DNA of 64,000 nt from Biomphalaria glabrata (Eukaryota > Mollusca > Gastropoda > Planorbidae). The position numbers and the translations under genes were made by a program. Of the stretch, positions 10,728 through 25,700 are shown in pieces (within the stretch, counting starts at the first letter, position 1; every line of letters begins with the position of its first letter). The stretch spans positions 44,711,199 to 44,775,198 of the forward strand of contig NC_074718.1 in NCBI RefSeq assembly GCF_947242115.1, given 5' to 3'. Below the pieces are notes generated by a model that saw nothing but the letters and a program-made list of their open reading frames with translations, was not told the origin of the DNA and searched no databases.

Positions 10728-13700
10728 TCAATCTTTGTCAAAATATTTGGCCACTGCCATGCCTCCAAAGCCAGCAACGACCACAAAAAGTCTGAGAATG
10801 CCCTTCTTGTTGACCAGTTCCTCCCAGAGGATCTCGAAGAACGTGACGTACATAAATGTCCCAGTAGCTAGGCCTTGCAGAAGCCAGCTGACCAGACTCT
10901 CGGCCATTTCGTCCATATTTCCAGAAGTCAGAATCATCCCAAGTCCTGGTTAAGAAAGTGATTAAAGCATTTTTTTTTTTAATTTTTTTTGCGATAAAGG
11001 TAAAGATTGCACTTTAGAAGCCAAGTAGAATTTTTAAAAAATACTTTACCGGTAAGTAAAAAAAACAAGCTTATATGAAGCGTACTTGTATCAATGGACC
11101 TCATTCACCAATCGTAAACAAACAACATTTAGCCACGTGGTGCTCTATCTCTTCTATATAATTTAGGATCTCATGTTTCATTCATGATGGTTGTCACGTG
11201 ACAAATTTCCCCGTTGTTTTATCAATAAGATAACGTGACTAAATGTTGTTTGTTTACGATTGGTGAATGGGGTCCATTCGTCTGGATTGGTCATTTGCTA
11301 AATTTGTAATAGATCTAGACTAACAATAATAAATCTGTGCGATTAGAAATAATTTTACCTGTTGTTTTTGTTAAGCGCAATTGCATGCCTTTAGCTTCTT
11401 AATGCGCTATGATCTTATCACTTTTTAAAATGGGGGGGGGGGAGAGATTAAGGTATCTTTGTAAATGTTACCGTGGTCGCTTTGTAAATGTTACCGCGGT
11501 CGCTTTGTAAATGTTACCGTGATCGCTTTGTAAATGTTACAGTGATCGCTTTGTAAATGTTACCGTGATCGCTTTGTAAATGCATTCTTTTAAAAGATAA
11601 GACTTTAATTTGGGAAGCGTGGTCGAGAGGCTAAGTGCGCTTGTCTTGGCTACCTAGAAGGGGGGCTCGAGGTTCGACACCCGACTCGGGCAGAGTTGCG
11701 TTTACTGAGCGCCTAAAGGCAGCACGGAAAACCAATTTCTAGATACCCCCTCCCCCCCCCCCCCCCCCCACTGGTCCACAAATGAGATTGGACCAAAGCG
11801 CTCTGAGCATGCTATAAGCATGAAAGTAGCGCTATATAAAAGCTATAATAATAATAATAATAATTTCAACTCAAGGCGACACGTTAGATTTCTTGCCCTT
11901 GTGTAAAAAAAATATTTTTTTTAAATTTATTTTTGTTTTGTCAGATACAAGAAATTATTGTGCAAAATTTCAACTTGATCCGAGATTGGTTGTGGGAGAA
12001 ATAATGTGTACAAACTTTTTGCCTGAAAATGTCACATATATAAAATAGGCCTATCTTGTCACAGCTAAGAAATAATCCACTACCCTGAGAGATATGTCCA
12101 GTAGCCTACCATTTTGTTTTCAAAATTTACTACTACCTTTGCTTGGTGGGATCATCGCACAAGACTCAAAGAAAATTCTTTTTTAGAGAAAAAATTGCGA
12201 AAAACACAGCACCATGTCTCTACTATGATTCAAGGTGTATCAGGGGCGGACTGGCTATATGGGCATTTGGGCAAATGCCCGATGGGCCAGTACCCAAATG
12301 GGCCGGTAGAGCAACCGACATGGCCACATCTATGCCGCTATGGCACGTATAAAAATGTTTAAGGTTTTATACTATTCCCTTATAAAAAGGCCCCCCTGAG
12401 CGTTGTGTTTAAAAACAAATCTTTCACAGACTCTACAGTGTAATACCATTTTAATTGAACACATTTTCCGAAATAATGTAATAGCCTTCATCCGTAGACA
12501 GTGTTACTAGTAGGCTTCACCCTTTTAGGGCCTACACACTTAGCGATTAAAGAGCATCATAAGGCCTATATTTCTTATAACGTTCACTGTATGCATGCTT
12601 ATCGATACATTATCAAACGTAACATGATGATTTTGAGGACAGGTAGACCTAGAAATGGATGCCCATCATATGATATAGAATTTGTGGGCCGAATTGCATA
12701 GAAATCCCGGGCCGATTTTGACATTCAGTCCGCCGCTGAGGTGTATACATAAATGTTTAGATCTAGGCTACGTGTTAGACTTCTTATGTTGGAAGACCAT
12801 TGCTTCTTCGTTTTGGTGAAATGTCGAAACTTTATTTCTAGTCAAGTGATCATGAATCGTCCATGAAACGCATTCGTGTCATCGGCATTAAATGAATTTA
12901 ACTTATTTGTTGATTTAGATATAGACACAAGCAAGTTTTTAATTCATTGTGTATTTTTCGGTCTTAATTTTGTGTTTTTCTCATTTGGGGCACTCAAAAG
13001 CTACGGTGTGCGGGGTTTTTCAGTGCACGGACCAATAGTTTGGAACGCACTCCCCATTGATCTCAGTTAATCGCAGACAGACAACATGCTACACTACATC
13101 AAAAAGAACATTAAGACCTATCTACTCAAAATATTTGTATATTAGTATGTCATTTTATCTCCGTTGTTTAAGTTTGTACTGTTTTAACAGCGCTCTATAA
13201 ATTAAATTATTATTATTATAAAAATCGTTTTTTACAGTCAAACGTGGTATAGCGGGTATAGCCTACATCTAAAATATCATCGGATCAAACAATTATCTAT
13301 GGGGTCCTTCGTAAATGATGTCACGCTCTAGGGGGAGGGAGAAGGTTTGAGAAAATGTGACAATTTGTGGGAAGGGGGGGGGGTAGCGATTTTGTGGCGT
13401 CACAAATTTAAAATTCAGAAAAAAACACAAAATATTTTTTTAATCTTCAAAAAATCGTGTGGACTCTACTTTGTATCGTTAACTCTTTTGAAAAAAATCA
13501 CACAAAAGTTCACATCCCACCATCCAACAAAACAAGAGCACAGAAAGACAAAAGAATTAGTCAAAACAAAAAAAGACAACAAAGTCCTTGTAGTTTTGGG
13601 AAACGGGCAGGTGAGGAAAGTGTGGAATGGAGAGATGAAGATATCATTGAAGACAATGTAATTTTTGAGTCAGCTTCTCAAGCAGAAGAAGAAAATCTTC

Positions 13701-16700
13701 CCGTGTATACTATCCTGTGAGCACGTGAAACCTCTTTGGGAAAAAATTGATGAGAAAAAAATAATTTGAAATAATTTTTTTTTTTTTTATTTTGTGACTT
13801 GACGCAGAGAGGGGGTGGTTCTGAGAATTTGTTATACTCTGTGACAAGGGGGGAGGGGGGGGGGGTAAAAAAAAGGTCATTTTTTTGCGTGACGTCATTT
13901 ACGAACGACCCCTATCTGGCTTAGATAAGTACGTTTCTGAACTTACCAACTCCAAGTGGTGAAATAAGCGAGAAAATAAAGACCCAAACAAAGGCTTTAA
14001 GTGGCTTGGATTGGTAAACAAGAAACAGTTGCATTCCGAGACAGAGAGCGACCAACGATTTGTGAATCAATATGGCAACAAACATCTGAAAGCATGCAGG
14101 AGAGCATTAGATCATAAAACAGGAGAGTATTAGATCATAAAACAGGAGAGTATTAGATCATAAAACAGGAGAGTATTAGATCATAAAGCAGGAGAGTATT
14201 AGATCATAAAACAGGAGAGTATTAGATCATAAACAAGAAACAGTTGCATTCCGAGACAGAGAGCGACCAACGATTTGTGAATCAATATGGCAACAAACAT
14301 CTGAAAGCATGCAGGAGAGCATTAGATCATAAAACAGGAGAGTATTAGATCATAAAACAGGAGAGTATTAGATCATAAAACAGGAGAGTATTAGATCATA
14401 AAGCAGGAGAGTATTAGATCAAAAAACAGGAGAGTATTAGATCATAAAGCAGGAGAGTATTAGATCATAAAACAGGAGAGTATTAGATCATAAAACAGGA
14501 GAGTATTAGATCATAAAACAGGAGAGTATTAGATCATAAAGCAGGAGAGTATTAGATCATAAAACAGGAGAGTATTAGATCATAAAACAGGAGAGTATTA
14601 GATCATAAAACATGAGTGTATTAGATCATAAAACAGGAGAGTATTAGATCATAAAACAGGAGAGTATTAGATCATAAAACAGGAGAGTATTAGAGCATAA
14701 AACAGGAGAGCATTAGATCATAAAACAGGAGAGTATTAGATCATAAAGCAGGAGAGTATTAGATCATAAAACAGGAGAGTATTAGATCATAAAACAGGAG
14801 AGTATTAGATCATAAAACAGGAGAGTATTAGATCATAAAGCAGGAGAGTATTAGATCATAAAACAGGAGAGTATTAGATCATAAAACAGGAGAGTATTAG
14901 ATTATAAAAACAGGAGAGTATTAGATCATAAAACAGGAGAGTATTAGATCATAAAACAGGAGAGTATTAGATCATAAAACAGGAGAGTATTAGATCATAA
15001 AGCAGGAGAGTATTAGATTATAAAAACAGGAGAGTATTAGATCATAAAACAGGAGAGTATTAGATCATAAAGCAGGAAATTATTAGGTCATAAAACAGGA
15101 GAGTATTAGAGCATAAAACAGGAGAGTATTTGATCTTAAAGATTATTGCCAAGTTATAAAGATTATGGGAATGAGAAATGTTTTACTGAATCACTTGTCA
15201 GCCTTAGTATATTTGTTGTAAAATGCTCTACATGTTTTGGATATTCCTTCAGAGTTGAAGATAATCTACTTCCTAGTCCATACTTTCCGCAGGAACGACG
15301 CGTATGGCAGTGGGCAGGGTCTGAACCCGGGACCATCGAGAAGTCCGAACGACAGTTTGTAACAAACAAAATAATCAATTACCAGTAATCAATTGGCTAA
15401 TTGCTTTTTTTAAAAATTGATTCACTTCTTATCTATACCAATGAATAATTGCGCAAAGTTTCAACTTAATCCCTGATTGGGTCTGTGGCATTTTACGTCT
15501 CGAGAGACGATCTTTTCCCTTTGCAAACTTCTTGTGTGACTAAAGAGGCCAATCCTTGATACACAGCTGCGATCGCAGGTTGGGCGTATGTGATCACCAG
15601 GCGCCGTTGCATTATCACCCGTCTTTCTGCTTCTGTAGTGTATGGCATCTGCAATCCGAGACCCTTCCTTTATGCTCTCTCTCCATGTAGATCTATCCAG
15701 TGCCACCTCTTCCCAGCTGCTAGTGTCGATTTTGAAGAGCTTCATGTCGCGTTTGCATACATCTGTATAACGTAAAAGTGGGTGACCAGCGGCTCTCCTG
15801 CCTTCTGTTTGATCGCCATACAGAATGTCCTGTGGAAGTCGACCTACTGGCATTCTACGAACGTGGCCAAGGCGTCTGCTGCTGATAACAGAGCGGATGT
15901 CCTGGCATCCTGCTCTTTGTAGCACTTCCTCATTTGTTATTTTATCTTGCCACCTTATTTTAAAGATACGCCTTAGGCATCGGAGGTGGAAGACATTCAG
16001 CTTTTTTTCCTGCCATGAGTAAGTTGACCAAGTTTCACTTCCGTACAGCAAGGTGCTCAACAAACAGGTCCGGTAGACTAGGGCTTTAGTATTGTTAGTC
16101 AGCAATATGTTGTCCCAGACTCTTTTCTGCAACCGTGACATGGTGGCCATTGCTTTGGCTATCCAGTTGTTAATGTCCCTGATTAGGTATGGGAGAAATA
16201 TTAAGTAGAGACCTTTTACCAGGCAGAAAGATAGAAAAACAAGCAGATTGAGTTGATAGATACTTTGCATTAAGGATATTTATAAGCAGGGCCGGTCTTA
16301 GGCCACTGCAACCTATGCGGTCGCAGTGGGCCCCGCGCTTTCATAGGCCCGCGCTAATTCTAGGTGTAATCAATAAATTGCAAAATATATACGAAAAATT
16401 CCTGGAAATGTCCTGAATTTATTCAAATCTCCTGAAAACTCATAAAAATCTCCTGAAAAATAGACTAAATTGTCATTTATCGGTTTCATTCATTGCGGAA
16501 AACGCCAATCGATTAAAAAAAAATCATTGTCAGCTTTCATGTAATAAAATGTAATAATCGGGCGAATTTTCACCATAATCGGAAGTTCCAATACTTTATT
16601 TACTTTTCTAGTCACTGGCATATAAATATGTCATAGGTTGCAAGGTTAGTAAAGTTAATTTGATTGCAATTTTGTACTTAGTAAAGAATGAATAAAATTC

Positions 16701-19700
16701 AAAGTCGATTTTTTTTTCCTAATACAAAACCTTAATTTTCACTTATTATCCTTACTCCCACCCAGACTAGGCCCCGCGCAATTAGTTTCGCATAGGGCCC
16801 CGCAACTGTTAGGACCGGCCCTGTTTATAAGAACAGGTATATGTGTGTAGTTACCTCCCATATACCGACAGAATCTGTTTGTAATCCCACTGCCAGGCCG
16901 TCAAACACTGTGTGAAATGATAAGGCGGAGAGCAGCAGAAAAGCTCGGAGTGGGTTCACGTGAATCATGTCAGCGATACGTGCCACCTCTGCACCGTTTG
17001 AATGTTTGTCTTTGGAGAATAGAGCAAAAAAGATGATACATATCAAATCTCACACTAACAACGAGTTGATGACATGTTTTAACAAGATTGAGGTTTTTCA
17101 ATCTAGGAAAAGAAATTATGACTTTAGATAAAGTGGCGACGCTGCTGTGTTGATTCAATAGTGGCTTTCGTTTGTATGTATGCGAAGCAATAATAGTGTC
17201 ATAATCTTATCTTATGCGAAGCAATAATAGCGTCATAATCTTATCTTATGTGAAGCAATAATAGCGTCATAATCTTATCTTATGTCAAGCAATAATAGCG
17301 TCATAATCTTATCTTATGTGAAGCAATAATAGCGTCATAATCTTATCTTATGTCAAGCAATAATAGCGTCATAATCTTATCTTGTGCGAAGCAATAATAG
17401 CGTCATAATCTTATCTTATGTGAAGCAATAATAGCGTCATAATCGTATCTTATGTGAAGCAATAATAGCGTCATAATCTTATCTTATGTCAAGCAATAAT
17501 AACGTCATAATCTTATCTTATGTGAAGCAATAATAGCGTCATAATGTTATCTTATGTCAAGCAATAATAGCGTCACAATTGTATCTTATGCGAAGCAATA
17601 ATAGCGTCATAATCTTATCTTATGTCAAGCAATAATAGCGACATAATCTTATCTTATACGAAGCAAAAATAGTGTCATAATCTTATTTTATGTGAAGCAA
17701 AAATAATGTCATAATCTTATCTTATGTCAAGCAATAATAGCGTCATAATCTTATCTTATGTCAAGCAATAATAGCGTCATAATCTTATCTTATGCGAAGC
17801 AAAAATAGTGTCATTATCTTATTTTATGTGAAGCAAAAATAATGTCATAATCTTATCTTATGTGAAGCAAAAATAGTGTCATAATCTTATCTTATGTGAA
17901 GCAATAATAGCGTCATAATCTTATCTTATGCGAAGCAAAAATAGTGTCATTATCTTATTTTATGTGAAGCAAAAATAATGTCATAATCTTATCTTATGCG
18001 AAGCAAAAATAGTGTCATAATCTTATTTTATGTGAAGCAAAAATAATGTCATAATCTTATCTTATGTGAAGCAATAATAGCGTCATAATCTTATCTTATA
18101 AATTCCAGATATTCCTTTAAAAAAAGAATATAATTACGTCCTACTCGTATCTAGCCTTTAAAAAAGGCATGAGCAGATGGAGCTCATGTTAAGCTTTCTA
18201 TCTTCGGAAGAAAACCTCAAGGAAAAATCAGCCTTGGAGAGGAGATGGGTGCCACAAGACTTAATAACTCTTTCTCTCCTAACTAATGATACCAACGTTG
18301 ATTCCACCAGAATGTGGTAAATAATTACGGAGAGAAACAGTTAAACCCAAAAAAAAAAGTCGAAACCATCTAAGACCAAGGTGGATCGATTTACAACGCT
18401 TCCTACTGAGGTGTGCCTGGGTTTCGGAAGCGAAAAGTATGATATGAAACACACCTTAATCAAAACAGCAAAGGGGACATAATGTTTATCAAAAGTTTGA
18501 GTCAATAAAATAGAACAATTATTCCAATACCTTGCTCATGGCTGGGATTTCGCGCTGCGACATTGTTGAGAGCTCCATAATTGGCTTCAGTTTCTGTAGC
18601 ATGGTCACTCTTGCAGCAGAGGTGTCCGCTTTCTACTTCTTCTTTGCGAGATGGCCTGTCGTTAGAGCACTGCGCGGTGTCAGTGTGGGCATCTGTAAAA
18701 GACGTGACCCCGTTGCCTTCCACTAAAGTCAAACTGCTATCTTCAACTGCGTTTTTGATAACGATTCTGTAAACTGGGTTGTCTATACTTTTGGAACTCC
18801 CACTTTTTCTTCAACCGAGACCAATCGAAAAAAAAAAAAAACTCAACATAAACACAATAAAAAAAACAAGATAAAATACAATCTATTCTTATCTTCTTAT
18901 CTTATTATTTACAGATATTTCTTCCAAAAAGATTATTACGTTCTGCACGTATACATGTGCTAATTTCGTCATTTTATCTTATATAATACAGACGTTATTC
19001 AAAAAAGAAGATGATTACGTTTTAAAGGCTTCAACTATCACTAAATCATTGGCTGATTCAGGCAACATGTTCCGTGCTCTAATGGCACTGGAAAAGGAAA
19101 AGCACTTCTATAAATTTGTCCTAGCATATGGAATAAGAAATTGCCTTTAAATTAGTATCTTTCTGAGTTTTTTTTTCTTTTATTGAATTTGGTTGTGTTT
19201 TGAGTAAATTGTGGTTCAGTGTTTTATATATTGTTGTTGCTTAACTTTCAAAGTCTCTCTAAGAAGCACTGGTTTGTGTAAGAGAAGTGTGTATGTTTAT
19301 TTAGTGTTTTGAGTTGTGAGTTGAGTTTTTTTAACTTGAGCAAAATAGTGTCAGTTGTATTGGTTTATCTGGTCCTGGTCAGGAGCAGTGTAGCAAGGCC
19401 TATTTGTGTTCGTATGTTGTGTATTGGTACAGCTCACTGTGAAATGTGTAAATCACATAGTCTATTGTAATATTGAAGGACCAGCATCACATAGCCAACT
19501 GTAATATTGAAGGACAAGCATCACATAGCCTATTGTAATGCCTATTGGTCAGGAGCAGTGTAGCAAGGCCTATTTGTGTTCGTATGTTGTGTATTGGTAC
19601 AGCTCACTGTGAAATGTGTAAATCACATAGTCTATTGTAATATTGAAGGACCAGCATCATATAGCCTATTGTAATATTGAAGGACCAGCATCACATAGCC

Positions 19701-22700
19701 TATTGTAATAAAGAAGGACCAGCATCACATAGCCTATTGTAATATTAAAGGACCAGCATCACATAGCCTATTGTAATATTGAAGGACCAGCATCACATAG
19801 CCTATTGTAATAAAGAAGGACCAGCATCACATAGCCTATTGTAATATTAAAGGACCAGCATCACATAGCCTATTGTAATATTGAAGGACCAGCATCACAT
19901 AGCCTATTGTAATAGAGAAGGACCAGCATGACATAGCCTATTGTAATATTGAAGGACCAGCATCATATAGCCTATTGTAATATTGAAGGACCAGCATCAC
20001 ATAGCCTATTGTAATAAAGAAGGACCAGCATCACATAGCCTATTGTAATATTAAAGGACCAGCATCACATAGCCTATTGTAATATTGAAGGACCAGCATC
20101 ACATAGCCTATTGTAATAAAGAAGTACCAGCATCACATAGCCTATTGTAATATTAAAGGACCAGCATCACATAGCCTTGTAATAAAGAAGGACCAGCATC
20201 ACATAGCCTATTGTAATATTAAAGGACCAGCATCACATAGCCTATTGTAATATTAAAGGACCAGCATCACATAGCCTATTGTAATATTAAAGGAACAGCA
20301 TCACATAGCCTATTGTAATATTAAAGGACCAGCATCACATAGACGTTTACATTAAAGGTCTATCTAATATTGAAGGACCAGCATCACAGAAGCGTTTACA
20401 TTTAGGGTCTATCGATACTCCGTATACAAGTCAGACTAAGTCCAAGTCTTTATACTATGGAGATCAAGCAAGTGTTCTTTACATTCTCCTATCCTGAAAT
20501 AACTCAAACTCTAGTGGTGTTACTTAAGATGTCAATCTCGTTAAATGAGAATATGCTTTTCTTATAAATCTCATTTACCTATTTTACTTGAAATTCTTGT
20601 TGGCTCTATTTTACTTGACACTACTGTCAATAGTATTTAAGTTTATATTATTGTTGGCTCTGTAAATACATTTTTTAAGAAGCCCTAACGCCCTAATGCT
20701 TTGTTTAATGTCTTGATTCTATTCGGTGATTCTATAAATCTCCACAGGAAAGGACATTGCAATGTAAAGATGTACAACGAATGACTGTATGTAAATAAAC
20801 CAAGAAAAATACTAGGGCGCTGTCTACATTCTAAAAAATATGTAAGCAAAATTAGTCTACAAACTTGAAAGAGTTACTGCTCTTGAGTCAACTACCTACG
20901 GATGAAAAGAATTGGTAACATCACATATGTATCCTCACCAAGAATCCGGTTAAGCAAAGGAAAGTTGTTTTTAAAAAGCTTGTATCAACTTTGTCTATCT
21001 CACTGTCTGGTAAAAGGTTTATTCACTTTATTTCTCAAAACAAGACATTAACTAGTCAATTACTGGTAGTTAGTTATTGTGTTTGCTTCCAACAAGGGAA
21101 ATTAATCTTTAAGTATTGTCACGGTCTCGTTCGACATTGAGTGTTATTTGTTCCCCTTGGATCATGAAAGTGAAAACGACATAGGTTATCCCCGCATTGA
21201 AAGAGGAAGTGAGAATGGCTAAATTCACTTAAAATGAGTAACGTTTTTGGTTCTTGAGACAGTACATATTTTAGTAGCAGTAGTTTGTTGCACTCGGAGC
21301 TGTACACATGTTTTGTTAACCCGCCTTGATGCGGATGTGATTTAGTAGTGAAATTGTATGTATACCTATTCTAGACGAGTTATGATATGTAAGAGATGCG
21401 GATGTAACCGTACTTATCTTGGATTATACTCCTTGTGTTTACGTTACGTTACTACTGTAAAGGATATCATGCCATTTCTTATTCAACCAGTGATTTGTAA
21501 CTGAATGCTTGAAGCTGCAGTATTATTCTCATTTAATGAACGATATGTCATCTTCTGAAAGGGAGACAAGTCAGTATGAAGGCCTACTATTTCTGTTTGT
21601 TACGTGCTAAGTGTAGCTCCAGGACACAGGAACCCAGACCTACAGTATTACAGGCCTACATACCTTACAATTTGGAGACCAGCAACACACACGTAGGTTA
21701 CGTACACACATATATATGTCACAAGTATTCACAGCTACGGCTAAATATGTAGGGTTTTCTTCCCCTCAGATAATTGAACTCGTTATTTCTGCCACGCCCA
21801 TTCTCGGATTATCTTCAACTCTGGAGGAGCGTTGGAAACACGTACAGGGTTTAACAACAACCATTTTTAACTTGCTCTTATCTTATCTTATATAATACAG
21901 ACGTTACTTCAAAAAAGAAGATGATTACGTCCTACGCGTCAAGCATTCAGTCATGCATATAGACCAATGATTTAAATTCTGCCAAGTCACTGGTTTTCCT
22001 GGCTAGCTCAGGCAACCCATTCCATGCTCTAATAGCACTAGGGAAAAAGGAGTATTTGTACAAATTTGTCCTAGCATATGGGATGAGGAATGTGCCTCTA
22101 TCTTTGTGTCTTTCTGAGTATTTTATTACATTTTGTTTTTGTATTTGAAGATTATGGTTCAGTGTTTTATGTATAATTGCTACTTTACTTTTGAGTCTTC
22201 TGTCCTAAAGGCTTTCTAAATTTAGTGATTTTACTAAAGGTGTTTACTCTAGTAAAATGTGAATATTCCTTTGTTAAGAATCTCACTACTCTATTTTATA
22301 TTTGATCTGGTTTCTTAATGTTTTCTGGAATTGAGGGGTCCCAAACGGAGAATGCATATTCTATTATTGGTCTAACCAAGGTTAAATAACATTTTAGTTT
22401 TATGTTCTTCTTTGATTTATAGAAATTTCTTTTAATAAACCCTAATGCTTTATCTGATTTTTTTGATAGTTTCATCAATATGAGGATTCCATGACAGTTT
22501 TTCATTGATTATAACACCTAGGTATTTTGCGTTTTTAGTTTGTGCTACTGCTCGAGAAGACTTACACATGAATACGCGTACAACGTAATTATCTTCTCTT
22601 GTGAAGGTCTATATCTAAATATATCACCAGTAAGCCTACTTCCCTATTGTTAATATTTATGTTCTTGCTGTTGTAACTTAACAGAAACAGAAATAAACGA

Positions 22701-25700
22701 AATTAAAGAGTGCTTCTCTACTTGGAGGATCTGGGATCTGATTCGGTTTGTTTATTCTCTTCGTTCTGGAGAGGTCCAGCGCCGGGATGGGAGTGACTTA
22801 GGAACCGGTGCATCAGTTGTTCCAATAACGTTATGATGAAAAATCCTGCAGCTACCAGAACTTCAAACACGGGGAACTTGATGTCAACTTTCAGCTGATA
22901 GAGAAAATATGTCGTGCATTAAAACATGTTTATGTGGTCTATTTGGAGATTTTTCACGATAGACTAAATGTCAAGGACGCTAAATGTCAAGGACGCTAGA
23001 TTAAACTTCACTGTTGCCAACTAAATATAAAAAAAAATTTGAGCTTCGAACATTTTTTAAAATACATTTTTAAGTCATACAGTGAAAGTCATACGGTATA
23101 TAAGTCATATGGTGAAAGTCATACGGTATATAAGTCATATGGTGAAAGTCATACGGTATATAAGTCATACAGTGAAAGTCATACGGTATATAAGTCATAC
23201 GGTGAAAGTCATACGGTATATAAGTCATACAGTGAAAGTCATACGGTATATAAGTCATACGGTGAAAGTCATACGGTATATAAGTCATACAGTGAAAGTC
23301 ATACGGTATGTAAGTCATACGGTGAAAGTCATACGGTATATAAGTCATACAGTGAAAGTCATACGGTATATAAGTCATACAGTGAAAGTCATACGGTATA
23401 TAAGTCATACAGTGAAAGTCATACGGTATATAAGTCATACGGTGAAAGTCATACGGTATATAAGTCATACAGTGAAAGTCATACGGTATATAAGTCATAC
23501 GGTATAAGTCATACGGTATACGTCATACGGTGAAAGTCATGACGTGGCATAATTTAAGTCATTGGTTAACATGCATGAATAGATGCAATGACGCGTAGGA
23601 CGTAATCATCTTCTTTTTTTTTGAAGTAACGTCTGTAATTTATAAGAAGAAGAATAGAAATATACCTTTAAAAAAACACCTAGCTCGTCAACACTTAATG
23701 TAATTTGTTCACCGGATACGCCAAAATCTAGCTATTTATTCACTTCCCCCCCCCACCCTTATGAATGAAACTGTCCACTCTACTGTATTGTCTTGCATTT
23801 AACCCTCGGGTTGTACATTTATTTTTTTTTCTAACGAATGGCAGGGTATGGTTCCTGGTCACTTCATCCCCGGTTATTTCATCTTTGGTCACGTCATCTT
23901 TGGTCACTTCATCCCCGGTCATTTCATCTTTGGTCACTTCATCCCCGGTCATTTCATCTTTGGTCACTTCATCCCCGGTGATTTCATCTTTGGTCACTTC
24001 ATCCCCGGTCATTTCATCTTTGGTCACTTCATCCCCGGTCATTTCATCTTTGGTCACTTCATCCCGGTCATTTCATCCCCGGTCATTTCATCTTTGGTCA
24101 CTTCATCCCCGGTCATTTCATCTTTGGTCACTTCATCTTTGGTCACTTCATCCCCGGTCATTTCATCTTTGGTCACTTCATCCCCGGTCAGTTCATCTTT
24201 GGTCACTTCATCCCCGGTCATTTCATCTTTGGTCACTTCACCCCCGGTCATTTCATCTTTGGTCACTTCACCCCCTGGTCATTTCATCCCCTGGTCATTT
24301 CTTCCCCGGTCATTTCATCTTTGGTCACTTTATCCCCGGTCATTTCATCTTTGGTCACTTTATCCCCGATCATTTCATCTTTGGTCACTTCATCCCCGGT
24401 TACTTGATCCGCGGTCATTTCATCTCCTGGTCATTTTCATCCCCTGGTCATTTCATCCGCTGGTCATTTCATCCTCTAATCCATCAAATAATAATTGTAC
24501 AAAGAATGAAATTAACAGTATTTCATAATTTTATCATTTGCAAGACAAAAAGTGTGACACCTTAAATAAGAACAGAATATAATACCATTAAAATATTAAA
24601 ATTTAACATTGATAGATATAGAGCTAACGTAAACATTGTTTTGCGTGTTAATTGAAATCAATAAGATAATCTATTGATAATTTATTGATAGTAGGTACAG
24701 CAGACGATCCATTGATTCGTATTGCTGAACATCGTTTGTAATTTCTAGGTCAGTGCTGCATATTTCTTGCAGTCGGCGCTTATTAGAATAAATTACACGT
24801 GATATCAGGGTTTGAACTGACACTCTCCTATTCAAGAAAGAACGATTGACTATTAAAGATAAAGTGAAAAATGGCCGTCAGGAGATAAGTTATCAGCGGC
24901 ATAATCATAAGTATTCTAATCGTTCTCATCTCTCAAGAGATTTCCACTACTTCCACCACACATTGGCCTTTGATGATAAGTAATCAGCCTAGAGCGGCAT
25001 GATCAGAATTATTCTAATCCTACTTCTATCTCTCAAGAGATTTTCCCAACTTCCACCTCACCTTGACCTTTGATCATTACATCAATATGCGCTGGATAAT
25101 ATTGACATCCCTATATCAAACAGAAACAAAATAACTAAATACAAACCCCGCATTACAGTATATCAACTTATTTACACATATTATTTTATTTCTCAATAAG
25201 TATGAAGAGAGAAGGGGAACAGTATAAACACAATAATAACATGTCAATAATATCAAAAAAAAGTATTCCAGATAAACATATTTAAGATAAGATAAGAGAT
25301 AAGATAAGATACTTTTTATTGATCCAATCTAATGGAAATTCAGATTGACTACAACTGACAACGTCAGCGTAACTAATGTGCAAAAACAATATAGATGAAA
25401 AATTCGAACAACATTCACACACGAAACACATACACATTCACAACCAGCGCTTTAGGAATTAGACTTCTATGTACTTCTCGATGACGACAGCTGATCTTGT
25501 AACACTCTGAGCGAAAGTGGGATGAAGGAGTTTTTAAATCTTTCTGTTTTAGTTCTAATGGAAAGGAGACGACCACTTCGTTCAGATCTTATGTAATAGT
25601 GGTTTAATGGGTGCAGGTTGTCCTTAAGAATCGAGAGTGTTTTGGAAAGGCATCTTTCATGAAAAAGCTCTTTAAGAGATGGTAGCTGTATTCGAGTGAT

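Noticed and set aside
11612-11690. tRNA gene
   Set aside because: A and B boxes are present, but the cloverleaf is degenerate and the sequence continues into a SINE body with an AAT tail. The same reasoning applies to the heads at 29225, 41541, 42408 and 63585.
13347-13720. Lys/Gln-rich open frames as a host gene
   Set aside because: They lie wholly inside an element with 26-bp inverted ends and are A-rich; at best part of that element.
15482-16180. Host gene with a zinc-finger-like end
   Set aside because: The motifs are those of a LINE reverse-transcriptase C-terminus and the sequence interrupts a dispersed repeat.
17178-20395. CRISPR-like arrays of 34-bp units
   Set aside because: Units are adjacent with no unique spacers, and the context is an animal gene intron.
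23039-24565. Repetitive proteins of 105-266 residues
   Set aside because: They are translations of two 30-bp minisatellites; nothing resembles a gene start or end.
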